From assembly GCF_027913035.1 (NCBI RefSeq), contig NZ_CP115779.1, positions 1-37,194 of the forward strand: DNA of 37,194 nt, in the 5' to 3' direction. This document shows positions 8,767-19,244 of this stretch, one piece after another. Every line of letters starts with the position of its first letter. The first letter of the stretch is position 1. The DNA is from Paracoccus albus. Its GTDB lineage: Bacteria > Pseudomonadota > Alphaproteobacteria > Rhodobacterales > Rhodobacteraceae. The notes beneath the pieces are model-generated. The model saw only the letters and a program-made list of their open reading frames with translations, searched no databases and was not told the DNA's origin. A program made the translations under genes and the position numbers.

Positions 8767-9251
8767 GGGTGTTGAGTGATTCACGCTGGTCATGAGAAAA
8801 AGAGACAAGCGATATTTCTGGCTAAGCGCGCAACAGATGCGTCGGATTCAGCCCTTCTTTCCCAAAGTCCGGGGACGCGCCCGATCTGACGACTGCAAGG
8901 TGCTGAGCGGGATCATCTATGTTAGCTAGACTTTCAGCGCAGCCCAGAGGCGCGCAGTGCCTCGTTCAAACGTCAAATGGCTACTCGGAGATCGTGGCTA
9001 TGACGCTGACTGGTTCAGAGAAGCGTTGCAGGACAAGGGGATACGTGCCTGCATCTCAGGCCGGAAGAAACGCAAGACGGCGATCAAATACGATAAGCGG
9101 AGATACAAGCGGCGTAACCGCATCGAGATCATGTTCGGCAGGCTCAAGGACTGGAGGCGCGTCGCGACCCGCTATGACCGATGCCCCAAGGTCTTCCTCT
9201 CAGCCATCGCCCTCGCGGCTCTCGTCATCTATTGGTTATGAATCCTGACCC
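8767..9251 (+). mobile_element. Decayed IS5-family element with large internal deletion
   Basis: The right end TGAATCCTGACCCTA and the left end TAGGGTGTTGAGTGATTCA fit IS427-group IS5 ends flanked by TA. The copy is only about 485 bp against about 840 for the intact relative at 36180-37016, because the middle of the transposase is gone. The element sits between the GT2 gene and the tail of a broken sulfotransferase gene, so it may have caused the loss of that gene's front part. Confidence 0.7.
8792..9241 (+). pseudogene. IS5-family transposase remnant
   Basis: The N-terminal part (FWLSAQQMRRIQPFFPKVRG...VLSGIIYV) stops at 8929. The C-terminal part resumes in another frame (VKWLLGDRGYDADWFREAL...RNRIEIMFGRLKDWRRVATRYDR) and ends at 9241. 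The segment carrying the first catalytic Asp is deleted, while the second Asp (GDRGYD) and the Glu (IEIMFGRLKD) remain. It cannot encode a working enzyme. It is related to, but not a copy of, the transposase at 36190-36947. Confidence 0.85.
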
Positions 9252-9253
9252 TA

Positions 9254-9481
9254 AAAAAGTTCAGCAAATATTACACATTTCTCGGCGTTACCGAGCGACT
9301 GGAAGCCGGGCTCACGCATCTATCCCGCTCCCATGGCTTACAGAGCTTTTCCGAACATCGCAAAAACGTCGGTGCAAAAGGTAACAGCGACTTGCCGGAT
9401 CGGCTGGTGGACATGATCCAAAGCCGCAGTCACAATGACATAAAACTGCATCGACTGTTGATGAGACTTTACGGCGGCTGA
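9254..9481 (+). pseudogene. C-terminal fragment of a sulfotransferase-like gene
   Basis: An open frame starts directly at the right end of the IS remnant and reads KYYTFLGVTERLEAGLTHLS...LHRLLMRLYGG before the stop at 9479-9481. The FLGVTERLEAGLTHLSR pattern resembles the C-terminal part of bacterial sulfotransferases of the sulfotransferase family 2 type. No matching N-terminal part lies upstream of the IS, so the front was lost, probably by an IS-mediated deletion. The identification rests on a short motif. Confidence 0.5.
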
Positions 9482-9545
9482 AAGGGAAGAAGGCCGACGT
9501 TATGGCGGTATGTCATTCCGGCCAAATATCGTCAATATGTGAGAA

Positions 9546-9565
9546 GGCCCCGCCGCTGCGGGGCC
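9546..9565 (-). terminator. Hairpin terminator of the leftward glf operon
   Basis: GGCCCCGC at 9546-9553 and GCGGGGCC at 9558-9565 form a perfect 8-bp GC stem with a 4-base loop, 8 bp beyond the stop of the fusion gene at 9573. Reading leftward it is followed by TTCTCACATATT, a weak T-rich tract. Confidence 0.7.
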
Positions 9566-9572
9566 CTTCCTT

Positions 9573-11213
9573 TCAGTGCGTCAGCTTTATGTCTAAAATA
9601 GCGCGGATTGCAGCTTCATTGAAAGGCTCGCCCAGCTTGTCGAACAATGGCCGCATAGCCTGCGGATCAGTAGAGAATTCTTCATAGCTGAACAACGAGG
9701 TAAACTCCGGGTTTGCGTCGTGATACTCGCCAAAACGACGATCCATACCCTCAACCAGAGCTACAACATCTTCACGCTTCCAATTCTTCCACCAAGCTGA
9801 TTTGGAAACGTCATCGACATGACGCTTGTTAAAGACGAAGAACGCGTCCTTGAAATGGAATCGCATGAAGTCCAGGACCTCGGGAAGACGATCACCCCAC
9901 GCATTATAGCGAATTTCCTTGAACCCAAAATAGCGACAATCCTTTGGCGGACATAGCACATTATCAACAAAACTGTCGATCATACCGCGCGCAAACATCA
10001 CCGGCTTCATCTGGTCAGACCCATACCAGGGATGGCTTTCGGGTTGCTGCTTGGCACCCCAGGTGTTTTTGGCCATACGGCAGCGGATAGCCGCATTCCA
10101 GATCGATTCGATTACATTGTGATTTTCTCCGCGAATGTCGCAACCGGGAATCGTCATCATCAGATTTTGCAGCAGTGTAGAACCTGTGCGCCCATAAGTT
10201 ACGATAAAGATGTTGCGCTTCAGATTTGGGAATTTCTGATCAAAGCGATGAGGCTCTACGGCTGGCATCTTTGGTTTCCTTGCGTGGAGAACGGTATCCG
10301 GAACCCGTTTCGAAATATTTCTCGAAGCGGTTCTGGCTTTTTTCAAGATATCGGGCAGGTCCGAATTGGGAAAAAGCGGAATCGACAGCTCGCAGACCCG
10401 CTCAGAGAAATGCGGCCGTTTACGCATCAAGGCATGATTCGCCAGCACGCGGCGATATTGCAGCGTCTTACGGCGCAACCGTGCCAATCGCGGAAATTCC
10501 AATGAATCGACGCTGCCGTCAATCATTTCTCCCGTCAGCTTTTTCAGAACACCCATCTGGTTCAGCGTAGGCGGAACACCATGTCCGCCAGCCGGGACAC
10601 GCAGATGTGTAACCTGCTCACTTTCTGTTAGCCGGTCCGCATGTCGCTTGTCCGGAATATCAAGATTATCATATACTACATAGGCTTGGCTTGCCGATCG
10701 GATGCCGGCCGCGCCGTCGCCATAGGGCAAGGACCAGTCTTGACGTCGGCCTGCTTCAAATCGCGTTTCCCAAGGCACCAGATCGCTTTTCAGCGTGCTC
10801 TGCGGGCTCATGGCTATCACTATGCAACCCGGCGCGATCGGGGCAAAAGCAGCCGCCGCGAACCCGCCCATGGACCCCCCGGTCAGGACCACGCGCGCAA
10901 AACCGTCAAAGAAGCCCTGATTGGCAATCTCCTCAAGAGCTGCAATCAAATGCGTGCAGCGATACCAGTCGGGTTTGCGGGCAATGACGCCCAAAAGCGC
11001 GTGACCTTGTTCTAGATAATAGCTTTCACCCCAAGTCGGGCGGCCTTCATATGGCTCATTGGCGGGCCTTGCTGCATTGTCGAAGGAGACGATAAGCGTG
11101 GCTCCACCCGGCTGATATTGAAGCCGGTGGTTAGGAAGCTCAATGGAAAATGGTGTATCTCTGGAGAGAGATGTAATGCGTGATCTGTTTCTCAAGAAAT
11201 ATTTTAGCGCCAT
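9573..11213 (-). CDS. Fusion of an alpha/beta hydrolase and a sulfotransferase
   Basis: This 546-residue protein has two enzyme domains. Residues 1-225 look like an alpha/beta hydrolase: nucleophile elbow GGSMGG (Ser 114), candidate acid in YDNLDIPD, and a His in GGHGVPP (His 211). Residues about 333-546 are a PAPS-dependent sulfotransferase: 5'-phosphosulfate loop TYGRTGSTLLQNLM (about 339-352), then RGENHNV, GFKEIRYN and FVFNKRHVDDVSKSAWW. The C-terminal domain is close to the protein at 18555-19244. A protein that could both remove an acyl or other ester and add a sulfate suggests editing of one glycan substituent for another; this is inference. It is the last gene of a leftward operon, 42 bp after glf, with AAGGGA upstream of the ATG. 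Confidence 0.85.
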   Translation of the reverse strand: MALKYFLRNRSRITSLSRDTPFSIELPNHRLQYQPGGATLIVSFDNAARPANEPYEGRPTWGESYYLEQGHALLGVIARKPDWYRCTHLIAALEEIANQGFFDGFARVVLTGGSMGGFAAAAFAPIAPGCIVIAMSPQSTLKSDLVPWETRFEAGRRQDWSLPYGDGAAGIRSASQAYVVYDNLDIPDKRHADRLTESEQVTHLRVPAGGHGVPPTLNQMGVLKKLTGEMIDGSVDSLEFPRLARLRRKTLQYRRVLANHALMRKRPHFSERVCELSIPLFPNSDLPDILKKARTASRNISKRVPDTVLHARKPKMPAVEPHRFDQKFPNLKRNIFIVTYGRTGSTLLQNLMMTIPGCDIRGENHNVIESIWNAAIRCRMAKNTWGAKQQPESHPWYGSDQMKPVMFARGMIDSFVDNVLCPPKDCRYFGFKEIRYNAWGDRLPEVLDFMRFHFKDAFFVFNKRHVDDVSKSAWWKNWKREDVVALVEGMDRRFGEYHDANPEFTSLFSYEEFSTDPQAMRPLFDKLGEPFNEAAIRAILDIKLTH

Positions 11214-11255
11214 TCATTATTATCCCTTAAGGAAACAGGATAGAATCTCAATCGA

Positions 11256-13450
<2,195 letters not shown>

Positions 13451-13676
13451 CGCCCCTGCCGCAAACCTGCACCTCTTTCCGGGATCATTTACGCGACCCA
13501 GTGCCTGAAATCTACGGGCTATTCAAAGTGCCGTGAAACGCGCACCGTTTGTAGGGTAAATGCGGCTCCATTCCCTCAAAAAACGGTCGTTTTTGTTACA
13601 TTCCCGGCCTGCGCTGATAGGGCCTTCCAAAACCCCGCTCCAAAACCGGAATGGTTGATGAAGGATTTTGGCGTCA

Positions 13677-14711
13677 TCAGGGCTGCCCACGCTTTTCGAA
13701 CCATTTCCGGCAAAAGCCGACAAAGGCGGAATCGGCATCCCGGGGCGCTTCAACGATCCAGTCGCGCCATTCGCGTTCGAGATGATAGACATCCCAGCCG
13801 GGCGCGACGTCCCGGGCGAGGGCATAGGTCTCTGCCTTGAGCGGCGGCACATGGCTGCCGCCCGGCAAGGCAGGGGCCATGGTGCCGCGATTGGTGAAGA
13901 TGACCACGTCGGTCTCTTCATCATAATCGACCTGATAATCGGGAAGGTGGTCGTTCGCAGCCAGCAGACGGATCATTTGCCGGAAACGTTTCTCCGGGCT
14001 TTGAGAGCCGGTTTTCAGCAGCAGCTTCGCCAGCGAGATGCGCCATATCTTCTGCTGGCCACAATGTTTGCGTGCCAGTTCGTAAACGCGGCGCTCAAGG
14101 GGTTTTCGAAGGCGGAAATAGTCGCGGTGAAGGGTCAGAACCTCTTCATTGCGAATGGCGTTGAAAACCCAGTCGGACAGCTTCACCTCACACCAGAGCA
14201 GCCGCCCGTCCAGGCCCTGCTTGCGACGGATTGAGGATGCGTCGATCAGGCCGAAGCCATCGATCTGTTCCTCATCGCCCGTGGTGATATTGGTTCGGAT
14301 CCGCGTGCCTTCCAGCCGGTCCAATGCATCCAGCAATGCCAGATATTCACGCCCGCTGGTGCCACGATTGGTAAAGATAAGCAGTTCATGGGAATTGATG
14401 CGCACGCGCGGCGAAACCATCTCGCCACGTTTTACCTTAGCCATGATCTGGCTGATGCAATAGATCAGAATGTCCTTGTCATAGATAGTCGCCAGGCCTT
14501 TGACGCTTGGTGTGATCTCAAGCCAGTTATCGCCGTTGCGATAGCGCTTGACCCTGGTCTCGGGCTTCTTCGACAGCGAATAGAACGGATGCTCCATATG
14601 CTGCATGACATCTTTCAGAGCAGCGTCTGCAACATCGCAAATGAACAGATCATGCTGCGGGTGGCGATCAGGCAAAAGTGCCGGCAAAGCATTCGTGTTT
14701 TCAGTTACCAT
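13677..14711 (-). CDS. repA: Replication initiator protein RepA (RPA family), replicon 2
   Basis: This second RPA-type initiator (344 residues) is clearly homologous to, but diverged from, the one at 306-1358: DLFICD, MEHPFYSLS, YDKDILIYCISQIM, RVRINSHELL, RKPLERRVYELARKHCG (202-218) and FVGFCRKWFEKRG. The first iteron lies inside the gene: codons 2-7 (VTENTN) are the iteron itself. The bases just upstream of the ATG are TACCTCC, the opposite of a Shine-Dalgarno sequence, so translation initiation is expected to be weak or unusual. No parAB genes accompany this copy, so it may depend on the partition genes at 1457-2400. Confidence 0.92.
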   Translation of the reverse strand: MVTENTNALPALLPDRHPQHDLFICDVADAALKDVMQHMEHPFYSLSKKPETRVKRYRNGDNWLEITPSVKGLATIYDKDILIYCISQIMAKVKRGEMVSPRVRINSHELLIFTNRGTSGREYLALLDALDRLEGTRIRTNITTGDEEQIDGFGLIDASSIRRKQGLDGRLLWCEVKLSDWVFNAIRNEEVLTLHRDYFRLRKPLERRVYELARKHCGQQKIWRISLAKLLLKTGSQSPEKRFRQMIRLLAANDHLPDYQVDYDEETDVVIFTNRGTMAPALPGGSHVPPLKAETYALARDVAPGWDVYHLEREWRDWIVEAPRDADSAFVGFCRKWFEKRGQP

Positions 14712-14920
14712 GGAGGTACATTCGTGTTTTCAGTTACCACTGTCAAGATTCGTGTTTTTAGTTACCAAAAGCAGGATTTCAGTTACCGAGATTCGTGTTT
14801 TTAGTTACCGGGTGCGGATGTAAGTAATTGAATTTACAAAAAAATAACTGCCCCAAAAGAGCCGTAACACATATTTAACACATATTTAACACCCAGAGCC
14901 GCTTCAAACCCTGTGGATAA
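14691..14920 (-). other. Plasmid replication origin 2: iterons, AT-rich tandem repeat, DnaA box
   Basis: Five iterons of the form ATTCGTGTTTTCAGTTACC (plus strand) lie at 14691-14709, 14720-14738, 14748-14766, 14769-14787 (degenerate) and 14791-14809. Start-to-start spacing is 29, 28, 21 and 22 bp. Next comes an AT-rich segment holding AACACATATTT twice in tandem (14866-14887), a likely unwinding element. A perfect DnaA box (TGTGGATAA, 14912-14920) completes the unit. The iteron sequence differs from origin 1, so the two RPA initiators should be compatible. Confidence 0.85.
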
Positions 14921-15006
14921 CTTTGCTTGCAGGCGCCCTGACATGCATTCCAGAGAAGCGAAACTCTCTTCTACCATGAGCTTCAGAACCAGCATTAGCG
15001 CCTGTC

Positions 15007-15078
15007 TCACGGTTGGAATTTGCTGAGAATGATCAGGGGCAGAATTTGCGCAAAGAACCAGTTCAGAGCACCTGCCAT
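15007..15078 (-). CDS. Possible tiny hydrophobic peptide
   Basis: This 23-codon frame encodes a single hydrophobic segment (MAGALNWFFAQILPLIILSK and three more residues) in the otherwise empty region between origin 2 and the gene at 15363. GGAAG lies a few bases before the ATG. It could be a small membrane peptide or the decayed end of a larger membrane protein, because the frame is open for nine more codons upstream. There is no family evidence. Confidence 0.2.
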   Translation of the reverse strand: MAGALNWFFAQILPLIILSKFQP

Positions 15079-15234
15079 GAAGCTTCCATAGGTCTCAACC
15101 AGCCTTCATGACCTCAATCTCCTTTTGGCCTCCGGGAGATCATATTGAACCAGCACCTGCGCATTAGAGAATTACCCGTCTCATCAACGAACCCTCCAAG
15201 GCATCACAGAAGTGTCGGCGGATTTAAGGCGCGT

Positions 15235-15256
15235 TAAGCATTGTTAACAATGCTTA
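15235..15256. promoter_or_regulatory. 22-bp perfect palindrome upstream of the large glycosyltransferase gene
   Basis: The half-site TAAGCATTGTT at 15235-15245 is exactly mirrored at 15246-15256, about 107 bp before the start at 15363. Three TTAA tetramers here start at 15224, 15234 and 15244, an exact 10-bp period, so a dimeric regulator bound along one face of the helix is plausible. The rest of 14921-15362 shows only the doubtful peptide frame at 15007-15078. Confidence 0.65.
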
Positions 15257-15362
15257 TGGAAAGTAAGGAGGAGCCGGTCTTATATCCGGGTGTGGTTAGG
15301 CTTGTGCAGAGTAATTGGTTGCGCCTGACCTACTGCGGCCACGGGCAGGAGGGCGAGGCCAG

Positions 15363-18300
15363 ATGGACGATGTAGCACGTAGTAAGGACGACCAGCCAGA
15401 GCAGCATGGCACGGATTCTGCCGCTATATTGAGCCGTCCCCGTGATCGTGTGGCAATGCTGGTATTGGGGATGCATCGATCCGGCACCAGTGCGCTGACC
15501 CGCGTGCTCTCACTGGCTGGTGCGGCGCTTCCACATGAGATGATCGATGCCGTTGAAGGCAATCGGACCGGGCACTGGGAATCGCGTGATATCGTGCTGA
15601 CCAATGACCGTGTGCTGGAAGCCGCAGGATTGGCCTGGTCAGATTGGCAGGCTCCGGACTGGACGGCAATGTCATTGCGCGAACGCGCCATGGCGGAGGA
15701 AGACATCCGGCGTGTTGTTGAGGCTGAATTTGGTGACGCGGATCTGATTGTCATCAAGGACCCGCGCATCTGCCGATTGGTGCCATCCTACCTTTCTGCG
15801 TTGCAGGAGGGTGGCTATCATGTGCTGCCGGTGATTACGTTCCGCCATCCGCTTGAGGTGATGCGGTCGCTTCAGGCGCGCTCAAACTGGCCAAAGACCA
15901 GCAATGACATCGACGCGGCACTGCTATGGCTGTCTCATACCCTTGAAGCCGAGCATGCCACGAGACACCTCGTCCGCGTCGTGATTTCATATGACCGGAC
16001 GTTCACCGATTGGCAGGAGTTGCTGCACGATCTGGAAAACTGCGCCGGTATCACCCTGCCGCATCGTCCCGAAACGATCACTGCTGCGGTTGATGAGTTC
16101 CTGACCCCCAGTGAGCGCCACCATCAGATCAATGATGCGAAGCTCGCGGCTGATGCGCTGACGATGGGATGGGTGCGCAAGGCCTATGATGCCTTGCGGC
16201 AGCTTGAACGCGACCCAGGCTCTGTGTCGGCGCAGAAGCAGTTGGATGAAATACGCCACCAGTTCGAGGCCGCCCAGCCGATGCTCCGCCGTGCTCTTGA
16301 AGAGCGGGCAGCTGCAAATCACGCGGAAGAACAGGCTCGGAAATCCGTGACTGATACCACCATGGTTCTGGCCGAAACGCAGGAGAAGTTCGACAAGGCT
16401 CAAGGCCGGATCACGGAACTTGAGACAGAGCGAGAGGCGCTGAAGCGGCATTTTTCAATAATGCTACAGGCGCAGGAAACGCAGCTCATGACAATGCTGT
16501 CGGAGCAGGATCAGAGGTTCCGGTCGTCGCGGTCATGGCGGCTGACGGCCCCTTTGCGTAGCGGTGCTTCTGTTGCCCGCCGTTTGCGTAACACGACCCG
16601 TGGCCTTCAGGGTGCTGTCGCTGAAATGGGTGGAATGCGCGCGACACTGGCGGCGAGCACGCGCATCATCCGGAAGCGTGGAGTTCGCAGTTTCATTTCC
16701 CGTTTTAAAAAGCTGCAGGGAGATCGTTATCGGGTGATACCGGATCCTGTGCGGCCGGAGGGCGGCGATGACATCGTCAATCACATGGCGGTCGGGCGGG
16801 GCGATGTGCTGTTGTCGGACTGGCATGTGGCGCTGACCCGCGCGCTTTGGGACAAGCGCCCGGCAGAGGCTGACGGCCCCACGCTGGGCCTTTCAATCGT
16901 GACGTATAATTCGGCACGATGGCTACCCGGGTTTCTGACCTCGCTATCAGAACAGAATTTTCCTCTGTCGCGTCTCAATGTTGCGATTGTGGATCATGGA
17001 TCGCAGGACGAAACCGTCGCGCTGATCGAGGAACACGCCACCCGACATGGGCATCATTACGGCTCTTTCACGCTTTATCCGCGGCCTAATCTCGGCTTTG
17101 GCGCGGGGCATGATTTTGCCATCCGCCAGCTTGAGGACGATCTTGTTCTGGTGACCAATGTCGACCTGAAGTTCCATGAAGACACGCTGGTCCGGGCGCA
17201 ACGGGCGGCCCATGCAGATCGTGCCGATGTTGCTGCCTGGGAGGTGCGGCAATGCCCCTATGAGCATCCGAAATATTACGATCCGGTCACGCTTGAGGCG
17301 GTCTGGAACAGTCATGCCTGCGTGCTGTTCCGGCGCGAGGCCTATCTTGGCGTCGGTGGTTATGACGAACGCATCTTCATGTATGGCGAGGATGTCGAGC
17401 TATCGTACCGCTTCCGTGGCGCCGGATGGCGGCTGCGTTATCTGCCGCAGGTCAGCGTCACCCATTTCGTCGATCTGGACGATACCACCGCCCGTCCGAA
17501 GCAGTTGTCGGGATCGCTCGCGGCAAACATCTTGTTGCGATATCGCTATGGCGGCGATGAGGCGGGGGCCGAGGGCGAGCGACTTCTGGCCGAGGCCCTC
17601 AACTCTGAGCGCGACCCCATCCGCCGTATGGGCATGGTTGAGGCGCAGCGCCGGGTTCTCGATCAGAAACAGCATTTCCGCACCGTGTTCAAACCGGCTC
17701 AGGCGGTCGATTTTCCGTTTGCGGGCTTCGATTATATCTTCACGCGTAATGGTGAAGCCGTACCGCTGGATTCGAGTCGGCTGGACTCTGACCGACCGTT
17801 GGTCAGCATCGTCACACGCACATTCGGCCCCAAGATCCGTATCCTGCGCGAGGCTCTGGCCGCGGTCATAAATCAGACCTATCCCAATATCGAACATCTC
17901 ATCGTCGAGGACCGCACAGACTTCGCCGGTGATCTGATAGCCGAGGTCGCCGAGGCCTATGGGCGCAATATCCGCTATATGAAATCTGACGGCTCTGGCC
18001 GCTCCGAGGCAGGCAATTTCGGTCTGTCTCAGGCTTCCGGGGAATTACTGATGTTTCTCGATAATGACGATTTGCTGTTCTGCGATCACGTCGAACAACT
18101 GCAAACCACCCTGATGCATGCCCCCGGCACGGTCGCGGCCTATGCGTTGGCGTGGGACGTTCAGACCCGCTTCGGTGATGATGGGAGTTATCACGAGTTT
18201 TCTCATATTCTGCTGCCGGGACACCGTCAGCCATATGACCATAATCGCATGAATGACATGAATTTCATCCCGATTCAGGCGATTATCTTTCGTCGTAGTC

Positions 18301-18542
18301 TCTATGAGGCTGAGGGTGGCTTCGATATCAGCATCGACCATCTCGAAGACTGGAACCTGTGGTCTCGTTATGCAAATCACGGACCGTTTGAAATGGTGCC
18401 GAAAGTGACGTCGATGTATCGCACACCGACAGATCCAAAAGTTCGAAGCAAACGCCAGCGAGAACTGGATGCAGCCTATGATCGGGTCAGAGCCATCAAT
18501 GCCGAGCACCGGCGCGAGGCTGCCCGATCCGGCGCGGGCTGA
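15363..18542 (+). CDS. Three-domain protein: sulfotransferase, coiled coil, two GT2 domains
   Basis: This 1059-residue protein is probably cytoplasmic. Residues about 28-270 are a sulfotransferase-like P-loop domain with LGMHRSGTSALTRVL (about 35-49) and VIKDPRICRLVPSYL. Residues about 270-385 are rich in charged heptads (coiled coil). The first GT2 domain (about 500-735) has LSIVTYNS, IVDHGSQDE, LVTNVDLKF and MYGEDVELSYRFRGAG. The second GT2 domain (about 810-1045) has VSIVTRTF, MFLDNDDLL and DHLEDWNLWSRY. The start at 15363 has AGGAGG ten bases upstream; an earlier ATG at 15315 lacks this. Two transferase sites plus a sulfotransferase on one chain suggest a processive or alternating enzyme building a sulfated repeat. 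The substrate sugars cannot be read from sequence. Confidence 0.85.
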   Translation: MDDVARSKDDQPEQHGTDSAAILSRPRDRVAMLVLGMHRSGTSALTRVLSLAGAALPHEMIDAVEGNRTGHWESRDIVLTNDRVLEAAGLAWSDWQAPDWTAMSLRERAMAEEDIRRVVEAEFGDADLIVIKDPRICRLVPSYLSALQEGGYHVLPVITFRHPLEVMRSLQARSNWPKTSNDIDAALLWLSHTLEAEHATRHLVRVVISYDRTFTDWQELLHDLENCAGITLPHRPETITAAVDEFLTPSERHHQINDAKLAADALTMGWVRKAYDALRQLERDPGSVSAQKQLDEIRHQFEAAQPMLRRALEERAAANHAEEQARKSVTDTTMVLAETQEKFDKAQGRITELETEREALKRHFSIMLQAQETQLMTMLSEQDQRFRSSRSWRLTAPLRSGASVARRLRNTTRGLQGAVAEMGGMRATLAASTRIIRKRGVRSFISRFKKLQGDRYRVIPDPVRPEGGDDIVNHMAVGRGDVLLSDWHVALTRALWDKRPAEADGPTLGLSIVTYNSARWLPGFLTSLSEQNFPLSRLNVAIVDHGSQDETVALIEEHATRHGHHYGSFTLYPRPNLGFGAGHDFAIRQLEDDLVLVTNVDLKFHEDTLVRAQRAAHADRADVAAWEVRQCPYEHPKYYDPVTLEAVWNSHACVLFRREAYLGVGGYDERIFMYGEDVELSYRFRGAGWRLRYLPQVSVTHFVDLDDTTARPKQLSGSLAANILLRYRYGGDEAGAEGERLLAEALNSERDPIRRMGMVEAQRRVLDQKQHFRTVFKPAQAVDFPFAGFDYIFTRNGEAVPLDSSRLDSDRPLVSIVTRTFGPKIRILREALAAVINQTYPNIEHLIVEDRTDFAGDLIAEVAEAYGRNIRYMKSDGSGRSEAGNFGLSQASGELLMFLDNDDLLFCDHVEQLQTTLMHAPGTVAAYALAWDVQTRFGDDGSYHEFSHILLPGHRQPYDHNRMNDMNFIPIQAIIFRRSLYEAEGGFDISIDHLEDWNLWSRYANHGPFEMVPKVTSMYRTPTDPKVRSKRQRELDAAYDRVRAINAEHRREAARSGAG

Positions 18543-18554
18543 AGTCAGAACACC

Positions 18555-19244
18555 TTAATGTTGAAGGCGTGTCTGAAGGACGGATTCCATCCGTTCACGG
18601 CTGAAGGGCAGACCGATCAGATCAAAAGCCGGTTTGAGGCGGGAAGGATCGGCCACATAATCGTCGAAGTGAAGATGGCAGCTGATTTCTGGATGTCTGG
18701 ATTGCCAGTTCAGATACAGATCTTCGGCCGCGCCCAGTTGGGCCAGAACCTCATCCCGGGGCATGGTTTTCCACCATGAAGACCTTGCGACATCTTCATG
18801 ATTACGGGTGTTGATGATGAACTTCGCGTCCACAAAAAATGTCTTCAGAAAGTCCATTCTGGCTTCGAACCATTCCGGTTCGCGATGCCAGCGGATTTCC
18901 TTGAAGCCGGATATTAACGTGTTTTCAGGGGGGAAAAGCACGTCGCGTGTGAAGATTTCGGCCAGATGGCGCCCGAAGGTTTCACCATTGGAAAGGTTGA
19001 TCCCGTACCAGGGATGATCATCCCTGACGACCTTTTTACTTCTGCGCAGGTGGTAGACTTCCTTTTCACGCGCGAAGGCGGACCAGGATTTTACCAGCCC
19101 CAGCAAAACATCGTTGTTCTCGCCCCGGATGCAAACCCCTTCGGAACTGTTGAGAAGTTTCTGCAACAAGGTCGACCCCGAGCGACCATAGGTCACGATG
19201 AAAACATGCTTTGTCGTGACTTGCGGATTGTTCTCGTGCTGCAT
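18555..19244 (-). CDS. Stand-alone sulfotransferase
   Basis: This 229-residue PAPS-dependent sulfotransferase shows HVFIVTYGRSGSTLLQKLL (5'-phosphosulfate loop, about 13-31), CIRGENNDV, SGFKEIRWHREPEW and the 3'-phosphate region FIINTRNHEDVARSSWW. It is a close relative of the C-terminal domain of the fusion at 9573-11213. Its ATG overlaps the stop of the upstream gene in the sequence TGATG, and no good Shine-Dalgarno is visible, so translation is probably coupled to that glycosyltransferase. It faces the large gene at 15363-18542 tail to tail, with 12 bp between stops. Confidence 0.88.
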   Translation of the reverse strand: MQHENNPQVTTKHVFIVTYGRSGSTLLQKLLNSSEGVCIRGENNDVLLGLVKSWSAFAREKEVYHLRRSKKVVRDDHPWYGINLSNGETFGRHLAEIFTRDVLFPPENTLISGFKEIRWHREPEWFEARMDFLKTFFVDAKFIINTRNHEDVARSSWWKTMPRDEVLAQLGAAEDLYLNWQSRHPEISCHLHFDDYVADPSRLKPAFDLIGLPFSRERMESVLQTRLQH

